50,744 nt of DNA, from the NCBI GenBank assembly GCA_045544735.1, contig JAZPZM010000113.1, positions 1 to 50,744 of the forward strand. The letters are read 5' to 3'. Both the position numbers and the translations under genes were made by a program. Below, piece after piece: positions 33,114 through 41,614 of this stretch; positions within the stretch are counted from its first letter, which is position 1, and the number at the start of each line of letters is the position of its first letter. The notes under the pieces are model-generated. The model saw only the letters and a list, made by a program, of their open reading frames with translations, had not been told where the DNA came from and did not search any database. The stretch comes from CAG-390 sp045544735. GTDB lineage: Bacteria; Bacillota; Clostridia; Oscillospirales; CAG-272.

Positions 33114-33863
33114 ATGAAGATAATACTGAACGGATCGCTCGGTAGAGTAGGAAACGAGCTTCAGCGTCTTTGCGATGCGGGCTATCACGGCACGAAGATC
33201 GCCGCCTACGTTGATATAAACAACACTCCCGTGCCGAGCAGAAAATTTTATAACGATATATTCGATTTCACGGGCGCGGCTGATTGCATTATTGATTTTT
33301 CGCATCACAGCGCTACCAAAAAGCTGACGGACTATGCCGTCGAGCGCCGAATCCCCCTTGTTATCGCTACTACGGGACACACCGCCGAGGAGCTTGCTAT
33401 GATAGAGGAGGCTTCAAAGAAGGTCGCTATCTTCCACTCGGCAAATATGTCCGTAGGCGTGGCGGTGCTCGTTAAGCTTGCAAAGTCTGCGGCGGCGGCA
33501 TTCCCCGATGCGGGTATTGAAATTATCGAAAAGCATCACAACCGCAAGCTTGACGTTCCCAGCGGCACGGCGCTTATGCTTGCTAACGCCATAAAGCTCG
33601 TTCGCCGCGATGCGGAGTTCGTCGTCGGACGTAGTCAGAACGGTATGCGCCAGCCCCAGCACATCGGCATCCACGCCGTCAGAATGGGCAATATAATCGG
33701 CGAGCACGAGGTCATCATCGGAACGGATTCGCAGACTATCACGCTTAAGCACGAGGCTCACAGCAGAGCTCTGTTTGCGGAGGGCGCAATAACCGCCGCA
33801 GAATTTTTGAGCGGCAAGAAAAACGGTCTTTATAATATGGAGCATCTGCTCGGCGACCGCTGA
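33114..33863 (+). CDS. dapB: 4-hydroxy-tetrahydrodipicolinate reductase
   Basis: 249 residues. The nucleotide-binding motif is GSLGRVG near the start, and the catalytic segment EIIEKHHNRKLDVPSGTA keeps the His-His and Lys of DapB. DFSHH and ATTGHT are family motifs. It reduces the DapA product with NAD(P)H. AGGAAG precedes the ATG. Confidence 0.94.
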   Translation: MKIILNGSLGRVGNELQRLCDAGYHGTKIAAYVDINNTPVPSRKFYNDIFDFTGAADCIIDFSHHSATKKLTDYAVERRIPLVIATTGHTAEELAMIEEASKKVAIFHSANMSVGVAVLVKLAKSAAAAFPDAGIEIIEKHHNRKLDVPSGTALMLANAIKLVRRDAEFVVGRSQNGMRQPQHIGIHAVRMGNIIGEHEVIIGTDSQTITLKHEAHSRALFAEGAITAAEFLSGKKNGLYNMEHLLGDR

Positions 33864-33887
33864 ATTTGATTTTTAAGGATTTATAAA

Positions 33888-35183
33888 ATGATCAGTGATA
33901 ACATTTCAATAAATTCCGCAGGGCATCTTTGCTTTGCGGGGCACGATACGGTAGAGCTTGCAAGAAAGTATGGAACTCCTCTGTATCTTATAGACGAGCA
34001 AAGAATCAGGGAGCGTTGCCGTATCTACGCCGAGGCTATGAAGAATGCCTTTGGCGGTGATTCTCACCCACTTTTCGCAAGCAAGGCGTTGTCCTTTAAG
34101 CGTATGTATGAGATAATAAACGAGGAGGGAATAGGCACGGATATCGTCTCCCCGGGTGAGCTTTATACTGCCGTTTTGGCGGGCTTTCCTATGGAAAAGG
34201 CTTATTTCCACGGAAACAACAAGACCGACGAGGATATCGCTTTCGCTATTGACAGCAAAATAGGTTATTTCGTTTGCGATAATATCGAGGAGCTTAAGGC
34301 TATCAACGCCGAGGCGGGAAATCGCGGCATTCGCCAGAATATCCTTTTAAGAATAACACCGGGCATTGATCCCCACACGCTTGAAAAGATCAGCACGGGC
34401 AAGGTAGACTCAAAGTTTGGCGCGGCTATCGAAACGGGTCAGGCTGAGGAGATAACCGCCGCAGCACTTGCGCTTCCCAATATAGAGCTGCGCGGCTTCC
34501 ATTGCCACATAGGCTCGCAGATATTTGAGTTCGAGCCCTTCTGCGATGCCGCAAGAACTATGCTTTCGTTCATTGCTGATATCAAGGCAAAGCACGGATA
34601 TGAGGCGAAGGAGCTGAACCTCGGCGGAGGAATGGCTGTAAGATACAAGGCGGAGCATCCCACCATCAGCTACGCAGACAATATAGCGCAGATAGGAATT
34701 CTTATTGATTCTCTTTGCGCTGAGCTTGGTATCAATAAGCCAACCATTCTTATGGAGCCGGGAAGAAGCATCGTGGGTGACGCGGGAATGACGCTGTATA
34801 CCGCGGGCACGCTCAAGGAGATCAAGGGCTTTAAGACCTACGTTTCAATAGACGGCGGAATGTGCGATAACCCCCGTTACGCGCTTTACGGCTCGCCATA
34901 TACCGTTATGCTTGCTAACCGCGCAAACGACGAGGCGGACTGCGTTTGTACCGTTGCGGGCAGATGCTGTGAGAGCGGCGACCTGATTCAGGAAAACGTC
35001 TCTCTGCCCAGACCGCAAAGAGGCGATATCGTAGCCGTTCTTACTACGGGCGCGTATAATTATTCAATGTCCTCGAATTACAACCGCTTGCCCCGTCCCG
35101 CACTCGTTATGCTTGACGGTGACAGAGATTACGTTGCGGTAAGGCGTGAGACCTACGCCGATATCGTAAGAAACGACGTGTAA
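33888..35183 (+). CDS. lysA: Diaminopimelate decarboxylase
   Basis: 431 residues, PLP-dependent, alanine-racemase-like barrel. ASKALSF carries the PLP lysine (Lys66); FHCHIGSQI and EPGRSIVGDAG are signatures. It decarboxylates meso-diaminopimelate to lysine. The middle steps (tetrahydrodipicolinate to diaminopimelate) and lysC/asd are not in this operon. Confidence 0.95.
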   Translation: MISDNISINSAGHLCFAGHDTVELARKYGTPLYLIDEQRIRERCRIYAEAMKNAFGGDSHPLFASKALSFKRMYEIINEEGIGTDIVSPGELYTAVLAGFPMEKAYFHGNNKTDEDIAFAIDSKIGYFVCDNIEELKAINAEAGNRGIRQNILLRITPGIDPHTLEKISTGKVDSKFGAAIETGQAEEITAAALALPNIELRGFHCHIGSQIFEFEPFCDAARTMLSFIADIKAKHGYEAKELNLGGGMAVRYKAEHPTISYADNIAQIGILIDSLCAELGINKPTILMEPGRSIVGDAGMTLYTAGTLKEIKGFKTYVSIDGGMCDNPRYALYGSPYTVMLANRANDEADCVCTVAGRCCESGDLIQENVSLPRPQRGDIVAVLTTGAYNYSMSSNYNRLPRPALVMLDGDRDYVAVRRETYADIVRNDV

Positions 35184-35194
35184 TTAAATATATA

Positions 35195-35226
35195 AAGCTC
35201 CCGATGAGATTCGGGGGCTTGTTTTT
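35195..35226 (+). terminator. Intrinsic terminator of the lysine operon
   Basis: AAGCTCCCGA (35195-35204) pairs with TCGGGGGCTT (35211-35220), followed by GTTTTT. Confidence 0.88.
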
Positions 35227-35250
35227 GTGTAAAATTTTTGACAAACACCC

Positions 35251-35288
35251 TAAACGTAAACAAAACTTTAACATTTGCGTGATATAAT
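35251..35288 (+). promoter_or_regulatory. Candidate response-regulator site and -10 box
   Basis: TAAACGTAAAC (35251-35261) and AAAACTTTAAC (35262-35272) are adjacent 11-bp direct repeats (8 of 11 matches), the usual spacing for OmpR/PhoB-type binding. They sit where a -35 box would be for TATAAT at 35283-35288, for which no good -35 exists. Suggests an activator-dependent, autoregulated promoter. Confidence 0.45.
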
Positions 35289-35324
35289 ACGTGGTGAATT
35301 AAGGGTAATTTCGGAGGTAAGCCG

Positions 35325-35996
35325 ATGTTTAAGATATTGGTAGTAGAGGACGATAGGGAGCTAAACAAGACGGTCTGCTCGTTCCTCAATCACAGCGGAT
35401 ACGAGGCGGTAGGGTGTCTTAACGCAAACGATGCGTACGATGCTCTTTACGATAATATGTTCGACCTTATCGTTTCGGATATTATGATGCCGAAGGTTGA
35501 CGGCTTTGAGTTTGCGAAAAACGTGCGCGAGCTTAACGAGAACATTCCGATCCTTTTTATGACCGCCCGTGACGATATCGCGTCAAAGCAGCGCGGATTT
35601 CGCATAGGCGTTGACGATTATATGGTAAAGCCCATTGACCTTGACGAGCTGTTTTTGCGCATCGGCGCACTTCTCAGACGCGCTAAAATAGCATCCAGCC
35701 GCCGCCCTGAAGTCGGAAGCTTCGTGATGGATGCAGACGAGCGCACGGCGTATCTCGGCGACGAGGAGATATCGCTGACAAACCGCGAGTTCAGTATTCT
35801 TTACAAGCTCTTGTCATACCCCAAAAAGACATTTACTCGTACACAGCTCATGGACGAGTTTTGGGATGCTGATACCGACACCGCGCCGCGCGCCGTGGAC
35901 GTGTATATGACCAAGCTTCGCGGAAAGCTCTCGGATTGTGAGGATTTTGAAATAAAGACCGTTCACGGGCTTGGTTACAAGGCGGTGATGAAATGA
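35325..35996 (+). CDS. OmpR-family response regulator
   Basis: 223 residues. The receiver domain has the acidic pair near 9-10, phospho-acceptor Asp52 (IVSDIMMP), Thr80 and Lys102; the C-terminal winged helix ends with RAVDVYMTKLRGKL and KTVHGLGYKA. It is a DNA-binding regulator paired with the overlapping kinase gene. GGAGG lies upstream of the ATG; the ATGA overlap with the kinase indicates coupling. Confidence 0.95.
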   Translation: MFKILVVEDDRELNKTVCSFLNHSGYEAVGCLNANDAYDALYDNMFDLIVSDIMMPKVDGFEFAKNVRELNENIPILFMTARDDIASKQRGFRIGVDDYMVKPIDLDELFLRIGALLRRAKIASSRRPEVGSFVMDADERTAYLGDEEISLTNREFSILYKLLSYPKKTFTRTQLMDEFWDADTDTAPRAVDVYMTKLRGKLSDCEDFEIKTVHGLGYKAVMK

Positions 35997-37066
35997 AGCA
36001 GGGAAGCCGCATAAAAAGCGTCTTAAAGTGGCTCAACCACTACTTTATCTTCTTTTTGCTCGTCGCCTTCGTTATTACCTGCTGTACGATGCTTTTTGTT
36101 TCAACTCTCAGGGATACCCTTGGACTTACCTTGACGGGCGAGAATATAAGTACCGCGGCGAAGCTCACCTTTTGGAACGTCGCGCTTCTTAGCTTTATTT
36201 TTACTTTGGTCGATACAATAAGGAGAAAGCTGACCATAGATCGACCCGTAAAAAACATAACCGAGGCGGCTGAAAGAATCGTGGAGGGCGATTTTTCCGT
36301 CCGCATAAAGCCTCAAAGCCGTTTCGGAACGGACGAGACGTTTAACCGCGTTATTGAGTGTTTTAATAAGATGGCGGAGGAGCTTGGCGGAGTTGAAACT
36401 CTGCGGACGGATTTTATCGCCAACGTCTCCCACGAGATGAAAACGCCGCTTGCCGTGATGCAAAACTACGGAAAGCTCCTGCAAGCTCCAAGCCTTACCG
36501 ACGAGCAACGCATAGAATACGCGGAGGGCGTTGTGGACGGAGCGCGAAGAATGGCGGATATGATGACTAATATATTAAAGCTTAACCGCCTTGAAAACCA
36601 GCGCATATATCCGCAGGTGACGGAATTTGACCTCGGTGAGCAGCTTTGCGAGTGCCTTTTGCAGTACGAAAGTGCGTGGGAAAAGTCGGAGATAGAAATA
36701 GATACGGATATTGCCGAAAACGTTAAGGTAAAGGCAGACGCAGAGCTTTTAAGTCACGTCTGGAACAATCTTTTCTCAAACGCGATAAAATTTACGCCTT
36801 CGGGCGGAAGCGTCAAGGTGACGCTCGAAGCCGACGAGTGCTACGCTACCGTAAAGGTCAGCGACACGGGATGCGGAATGAGCGCAGAGGTAGGTGCGCA
36901 TATTTTTGAAAAATTCTATCAAGGCGATACGTCGCGCTCCTCGCAGGGCAACGGGCTTGGACTTGCACTTGTAAAGCGAGTCGTAGATATTATTCAGGGT
37001 GAGATAAGCGTAGAAAGCGCCGTGGGCAAGGGAAGCACCTTTACCGTTAAAATTCGGAGGGAATGA
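35993..37066 (+). CDS. Membrane sensor histidine kinase
   Basis: 357 residues. Two membrane helices (about 16-38 and 58-76) flank only some 20 external residues, so the sensor is probably intramembrane. Then HAMP (77-132), the H-box NVSHEMKTPL with His147, and a HATPase domain with NNLFSNAIKFTPSGG, DTGCGM and GNGLGLALV. The short loop resembles kinases that sense membrane stress or partner transporters rather than a soluble ligand. The two membrane genes downstream may be partners. Confidence 0.94.
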   Translation: MKQGSRIKSVLKWLNHYFIFFLLVAFVITCCTMLFVSTLRDTLGLTLTGENISTAAKLTFWNVALLSFIFTLVDTIRRKLTIDRPVKNITEAAERIVEGDFSVRIKPQSRFGTDETFNRVIECFNKMAEELGGVETLRTDFIANVSHEMKTPLAVMQNYGKLLQAPSLTDEQRIEYAEGVVDGARRMADMMTNILKLNRLENQRIYPQVTEFDLGEQLCECLLQYESAWEKSEIEIDTDIAENVKVKADAELLSHVWNNLFSNAIKFTPSGGSVKVTLEADECYATVKVSDTGCGMSAEVGAHIFEKFYQGDTSRSSQGNGLGLALVKRVVDIIQGEISVESAVGKGSTFTVKIRRE

Positions 37067-37067
37067 C

Positions 37068-37952
37068 GTGGACTTTAAGAAAGTATTAAAGGCGCTTTTG
37101 TTCCCCCATATCGCCGTGATGATCATACTCATCCCGATATCGACCGTGCTTCTCGTGTATTCAATGGTTTTCTTGGGCACAAGCTCGGTTGCGGCTATAA
37201 TTTCATACGTTCTGTCAGCGTACACGCTTACCGTGTGGTGCATAAAAATACCGTACATGGTTCGATTTTTTAAGACGTTCAAGAACGAAAATAAGTATGT
37301 AAAAAAATGGCAAGACGACACGAGACTCAGAGTGAACGTATCACTTTACAGCAGCTTGCTTTTTAACGTTGCATACGCCTTGCTTCATTTGGGAATGGGA
37401 TTTTGGCATCATACGTTTTGGTTTTATTCCTTGGCGGGATACTATATTTCGCTCAGCGTTATGCGATTTTTCTTGCTGAGGTACACAAGTAAGCACAGCC
37501 GCGGGGAAATGATGACGACGGAATTACGCAAATACCGCGCGTGCGGCATTGTATTGCTTATTATGAATTTAGCTCTTGCGCTTATGATTTTCTTTATGGT
37601 ATATTGGAACAGAACGTTTATACACCACGAGATAACAACCATAGCGCTGGCGGCATATACGTTCACCACGCTTACGCTTGCCATAGTAAACGCCGTAAAA
37701 TACCGCAAATACGAAAGCCCCGTGTACTCCGCGTCGAAGGCAATAAGCCTCGCATCGGCGTGCGTGTCCGTGTTGACTCTTGAATCAACCATGCTCAACA
37801 CCTTCGGCGGCGCGACGATGGGACTTTTGGAGCGTAGAATATTGCTCGGCGCATCGGGCGCTGCCATATCCGCGTTTATAATAGTAATGGCGATTTATAT
37901 GATTGCAAATGGAACGAAAAAGATAAAACTGATCAAGATAGAGGGAAAGTAA
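37068..37952 (+). CDS. Integral membrane protein of unknown function
   Basis: 294 residues with about eight hydrophobic segments and no recognised motif. GTG start at 37068, one base after the kinase stop; GGAGG about 7 bases upstream supports it. Same operon as the two-component system, so it may be a regulated target or accessory sensor. Confidence 0.75.
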   Translation: MDFKKVLKALLFPHIAVMIILIPISTVLLVYSMVFLGTSSVAAIISYVLSAYTLTVWCIKIPYMVRFFKTFKNENKYVKKWQDDTRLRVNVSLYSSLLFNVAYALLHLGMGFWHHTFWFYSLAGYYISLSVMRFFLLRYTSKHSRGEMMTTELRKYRACGIVLLIMNLALALMIFFMVYWNRTFIHHEITTIALAAYTFTTLTLAIVNAVKYRKYESPVYSASKAISLASACVSVLTLESTMLNTFGGATMGLLERRILLGASGAAISAFIIVMAIYMIANGTKKIKLIKIEGK

Positions 37953-37955
37953 TAT

Positions 37956-38360
37956 ATGAAAAACAATAAAGATGGATTTAATTACACCTACTCCGCAAAG
38001 GAGCAGGAGGAGATAAAGGCGATCCGCGAAAAATATTTCGCCGCCGAGGAAAGCGAGGACAAGATGGCAGAGCTTCGCCGCTTGGATCGATCCGTCACGC
38101 AAAAAGCAACTGTGGTTTCGCTGATATTCGGCACGATCGGCACTTTGATATTAGGCTTTGGTATGAGCCTTTTTATGAGTAATTTGGGAGACATCCTTGG
38201 TGTGAGCGGAAGTGTAGCTATCCTTATTGGGATAATAGTCGGCATCGTGGGCATAATCCTTGTTTGCGTGGCTTACCCACTATACAACCGTATAGCGAGA
38301 AAAGAGCGCGAAAAGATCGCTCCCGAAATAATAAGGCTGACTGACGAGCTATTGAAATAA
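37956..38360 (+). CDS. Small two-helix membrane protein of unknown function
   Basis: 134 residues: a charged N-terminal half (NYTYSAKEQEEIKAIREKYF, then MAELRRLDRSVTQKATVVS), two adjacent membrane helices (about 55-75 and 85-108) and a charged tail. I recall similar small proteins in other Clostridia but no proven function. It starts 3 bases after the preceding gene and ends the operon. Confidence 0.75.
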   Translation: MKNNKDGFNYTYSAKEQEEIKAIREKYFAAEESEDKMAELRRLDRSVTQKATVVSLIFGTIGTLILGFGMSLFMSNLGDILGVSGSVAILIGIIVGIVGIILVCVAYPLYNRIARKEREKIAPEIIRLTDELLK

Positions 38361-38363
38361 CCA

Positions 38364-38392
38364 ACAGAAGGGCGGTTTTGCCGCCCTTCTGT
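38364..38392 (+). terminator. Hairpin at the end of the two-component operon
   Basis: A perfect 12-bp GC-rich stem ACAGAAGGGCGG / CCGCCCTTCTGT with a 5-base loop. No T-run follows, so termination strength is uncertain. Confidence 0.6.
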
Positions 38393-38485
38393 GCATAATA
38401 ATGCAAACACAAAGGTATAAATAAGTGTTTTTGTGTTTATTTCTTATATAAATAAAAAATACTCTATTTATTGTCGTTTTTGCTA

Positions 38486-38514
38486 TTGACAAATGCGATA
38501 TATGGTTGTATAAT
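38486..38514 (+). promoter_or_regulatory. Promoter of the arginine operon
   Basis: Consensus TTGACA (38486-38491), 17-base spacer, TATAAT (38509-38514). Confidence 0.92.
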
Positions 38515-38537
38515 TAATGTATATTGTTTCCGCAAAG

Positions 38538-38560
38538 TGAATAAATATACAATTATTCAC
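38538..38560 (+). promoter_or_regulatory. Candidate ArgR operator (ARG box)
   Basis: TGAATAAATATACA (38538-38551) matches the ArgR consensus TGAAT-wwww-ATTCA at all but one position, and an extra half-site ATTCA follows at 38555-38559. It lies about 20 bases downstream of the likely transcription start, a repressing position, just ahead of argC. Confidence 0.7.
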
Positions 38561-38590
38561 TAATTATGCATATCAAAGGACAAAGTTACA

Positions 38591-39511
38591 ATGCCAAAGA
38601 TTTTTATCGACGGAAGTGCGGGCACTACGGGGCTTCGCATATATGAAAGACTTGCCGACCGCGCAGACCTTGAGCTTATCATTCTTTCGGACGAGCTTCG
38701 CAAGGATACAAACGCTCGCCGTGAGGCTATCAACGGCGCGGACATCGCTTTTCTTTGCTTGCCCGATGCGGCGGCAATCGAGGCCGTATCACTCGTTGAG
38801 AACGATACTACTGCCATCATAGATACCTCTACCGCTCACAGAACGAGCGAGGGGTGGACGTACGGCTTCCCCGAACTTCGCGGACAGCGCGAAAAGATCG
38901 CCGTATCAAAGAGAATTGCCAATCCGGGCTGTCACGCTACGGGCTTTATCGCACTCGTTGCGCCCCTCGTTCAAGCAGGTGTTATCCCCGAGGACGCTTT
39001 GCTCAGCGCATTCTCCCTTACGGGATATTCGGGCGGCGGAAAGAAAATGATAGCGGAATACGAAAGCGAAGGTCGCGATGTTTTACTCGATGCGCCGCGT
39101 CAGTACGGTCTGTCGCAGTCGCACAAACACCTTCCCGAAATGGCAAAGGTCTGCGGCATCAAGAACGCTCCCGTTTTCTGTCCGATAGTCGGAGATTTTT
39201 ATAGCGGAATGGAGGTCACCGTGCCCTTGTTTGCCTCGCAGATAGGCGGTACGCTTGACGATATTAGACGAATCTACGCTGAATATTATACAAAGGGACT
39301 CGTCAGCTACGCAGAGAGCGATGAGGGCGGATTCTTATCCGCGGGCGCGTTGTCGGGCAGAGATGACCTTAAGATAAGCGCTTACGGCAATGCCGACAGA
39401 ATTATTCTCACGGCTCGCTTTGACAACCTCGGCAAGGGCGCGTCAGGCGCGGCTATACAGAATATGAACATCCTCTTGGGCGTTGATGAAAAAACAGGAC
39501 TTGTTATTTAA
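38591..39511 (+). CDS. argC: N-acetyl-gamma-glutamyl-phosphate reductase, short type
   Basis: 306 residues, the length of the short (type 2) ArgC. IDGSAGTTGLRIYERL starts the NADP fold; the catalytic Cys114 is in ANPGCHATGF. It makes N-acetylglutamate semialdehyde. First gene behind the consensus promoter and ARG box; AAAGGA lies 10 bases upstream of the ATG. Confidence 0.94.
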   Translation: MPKIFIDGSAGTTGLRIYERLADRADLELIILSDELRKDTNARREAINGADIAFLCLPDAAAIEAVSLVENDTTAIIDTSTAHRTSEGWTYGFPELRGQREKIAVSKRIANPGCHATGFIALVAPLVQAGVIPEDALLSAFSLTGYSGGGKKMIAEYESEGRDVLLDAPRQYGLSQSHKHLPEMAKVCGIKNAPVFCPIVGDFYSGMEVTVPLFASQIGGTLDDIRRIYAEYYTKGLVSYAESDEGGFLSAGALSGRDDLKISAYGNADRIILTARFDNLGKGASGAAIQNMNILLGVDEKTGLVI

Positions 39512-39522
39512 GGAGAACGAAA

Positions 39523-40737
39523 ATGAAGCTTATAAGTGGCGGCGTTTGTGCCGCAAAGGGATATAAAGCAAACGGAATACATTGCGGAATTCGCAAGAAT
39601 CGCACCAAAAACGACCTTGCGCTTATCGTCAGCGAGAAGCGTGCGGCTGCCGCGGCGGTTTACACCACCAATCTCGTAAAAGGTGCGCCTCTTACCGTTA
39701 CCAAAAAGCATATTTCCGACGGATATGCAAGCGCTGTTATCTGTAATAGCGGAAACGCCAACACCTGCAACGCAAATGGAATCGAGGTCGCGGAAAAGAT
39801 GAGCTCCTTGCTCGCAGACGCGCTTGATATTTGCCCCTGCGACGTAGTTGTTGCATCTACGGGCGTTATCGGACAGCCTCTTGATATTACTCCCATAGCC
39901 AACGGCATTCCCGCACTTGTGGAAGGTCTTTCGACCGAGGGCGGTGCGGCGGCGGCCGAGGGAATTATGACCACGGATACCGCAAGAAAAGAGATCGCCG
40001 TAGAGTTTGAGATCGGCGGCAAGGTCTGCCACCTCGGCGGCATTGCCAAGGGAAGCGGTATGATCCACCCCAATATGGCTACGATGCTCGTGTTTATCAC
40101 ATCTGACGTTGCGATCTCCCCCGAAATGCTTCAAAAGGCACTTTCAACCGATATCACCTCTACCTTTAATATGCTCAGCGTAGACGGCGACACCTCGACC
40201 AACGATATGGTAGTTGTTCTTGCCAACGGTATGGCGGAAAACCCCGAGATCGTTTCCGAGGGCGAGGATTTCTCAATCTTTATGAAGGCGCTGAATACCA
40301 TAACCGTTCAGCTCAGCCGCGAGATCGTAGGCGACGGCGAGGGAGCAACGAAGCTTCTTGAATGCACCGTAAGCGGTGCGAAGGACCTTGCTACCGCAAG
40401 GACCGTTGCCAAGAGCGTTGTTTGCTCAAGTTTGCTTAAAGCCGCAATGTTCGGAGCAGACGCTAACTGGGGACGCGTTCTTTGCGCTATCGGCTACAGC
40501 GGCGCGGACGTTGACGTATCTCGCGTTGACGTTTCCTTCAAGTCTAACGCAGGCGAGATACTCGTTTGCAAGGACGGCGCGGGCGTTGATTTTTCCGAGG
40601 AGCTTGCTAAAAAGATCCTGCTTGAAAAGGAAATCGACATCGTTATCTCCGTCGGCGACGGCAAGGGCGAAGCTACCGCGTGGGGCTGTGACCTTACCTA
40701 CGATTACGTAAAAATAAACGGCGACTATCGCACATAA
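39523..40737 (+). CDS. argJ: Bifunctional ornithine acetyltransferase / N-acetylglutamate synthase
   Basis: 404 residues. The self-cleavage site with nucleophile Thr187 is in KGSGMIHPNMATMLVF. ArgJ recycles the acetyl group between N-acetylornithine and glutamate; whether this one also makes N-acetylglutamate from acetyl-CoA cannot be read from sequence, but no separate argA or argE is present here. AAGGAGA precedes the ATG. Confidence 0.95.
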   Translation: MKLISGGVCAAKGYKANGIHCGIRKNRTKNDLALIVSEKRAAAAAVYTTNLVKGAPLTVTKKHISDGYASAVICNSGNANTCNANGIEVAEKMSSLLADALDICPCDVVVASTGVIGQPLDITPIANGIPALVEGLSTEGGAAAAEGIMTTDTARKEIAVEFEIGGKVCHLGGIAKGSGMIHPNMATMLVFITSDVAISPEMLQKALSTDITSTFNMLSVDGDTSTNDMVVVLANGMAENPEIVSEGEDFSIFMKALNTITVQLSREIVGDGEGATKLLECTVSGAKDLATARTVAKSVVCSSLLKAAMFGADANWGRVLCAIGYSGADVDVSRVDVSFKSNAGEILVCKDGAGVDFSEELAKKILLEKEIDIVISVGDGKGEATAWGCDLTYDYVKINGDYRT

Positions 40738-40749
40738 TTGAGGTTTATT

Positions 40750-41613
40750 ATGCACAACGAATTTACTAATATAGAGCGCGCCGAGGTGCTTACCCAAGCA
40801 CTTCCTTACATCAAACGCTACACGGGCAAGACCGTAGTCGTTAAATACGGCGGAAACGCAATGATAAACGAGGACTTAAAACAGCAGGTTATGGAGGACA
40901 TCGTTCTTCTGTGGCTCATTGGTATCAAGGTCGTTCTCGTTCACGGCGGCGGTCCCGAGATCAACGAAATGATGTCGAAGCTCGGCAAGGAAGCCGTTTT
41001 CGTTGACGGCTTGCGCGTTACCGACAAGGAGACCGTTGACATCGTTCAGATGGTTCTTGCGGGTAAGGTAAACAAGACTCTTGTAAACCTTCTTGAAAAG
41101 AAGGGCGGCAAGGCTGTCGGTATTTCGGGTATGGACGGTCAGCTTATCGAGGCTCGCGTTAAGGACGAGAGACTCGGCTACGTCGGTGATATCACGAAGA
41201 TAAACATCGCACCCGTTACCGATCTTCTTGAAATGGGTTATATCCCCGTCGTTTCCACTCTCGGCTGCGATGCCGACGGAAACACCTACAACATAAACGG
41301 CGACACTGCCGCGGCTCACATCGCGGGTGCGCTTGGCGCGGAAAGACTTATTATGATGACCGATATCGCGGGTATTCTCCGCGATAAAAACGATCCCAAT
41401 ACCCTCATTCCCGAGGTCAAGGTGAGTGACGCGAAAAAGCTTTATGAGGACGGCGTTATTTCGGGCGGAATGATCCCGAAGGTCGAGTGCTGTATCGAGG
41501 CTATACGCGAGGGCGTGCAGAACGTTATCATAATGGACGGCAGAGTTCCTCACTCAATTCTTATGGAGCTTCTGACCGACGAGGGTGCTGGTACTATGGT
41601 TACCGGAGGTTAA
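40750..41613 (+). CDS. argB: Acetylglutamate kinase
   Basis: 287 residues. VVVKYGGNAMIN, LVHGGGPEIN and SGGMIPKVECC are the amino-acid kinase motifs. It phosphorylates N-acetylglutamate. ATG 40750 is set by GAGG about 7 bases upstream; a TTG at 40738 is in frame but lacks a site. Often the arginine-sensitive step of the cyclic pathway. Confidence 0.95.
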   Translation: MHNEFTNIERAEVLTQALPYIKRYTGKTVVVKYGGNAMINEDLKQQVMEDIVLLWLIGIKVVLVHGGGPEINEMMSKLGKEAVFVDGLRVTDKETVDIVQMVLAGKVNKTLVNLLEKKGGKAVGISGMDGQLIEARVKDERLGYVGDITKINIAPVTDLLEMGYIPVVSTLGCDADGNTYNINGDTAAAHIAGALGAERLIMMTDIAGILRDKNDPNTLIPEVKVSDAKKLYEDGVISGGMIPKVECCIEAIREGVQNVIIMDGRVPHSILMELLTDEGAGTMVTGG

Positions 41614-41614
41614 A

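Noticed and set aside
35238..35243. TTGACA as the -35 box of the response-regulator promoter
   Set aside because: It is 39 bases from the TATAAT at 35283, far outside the usual 16-18.
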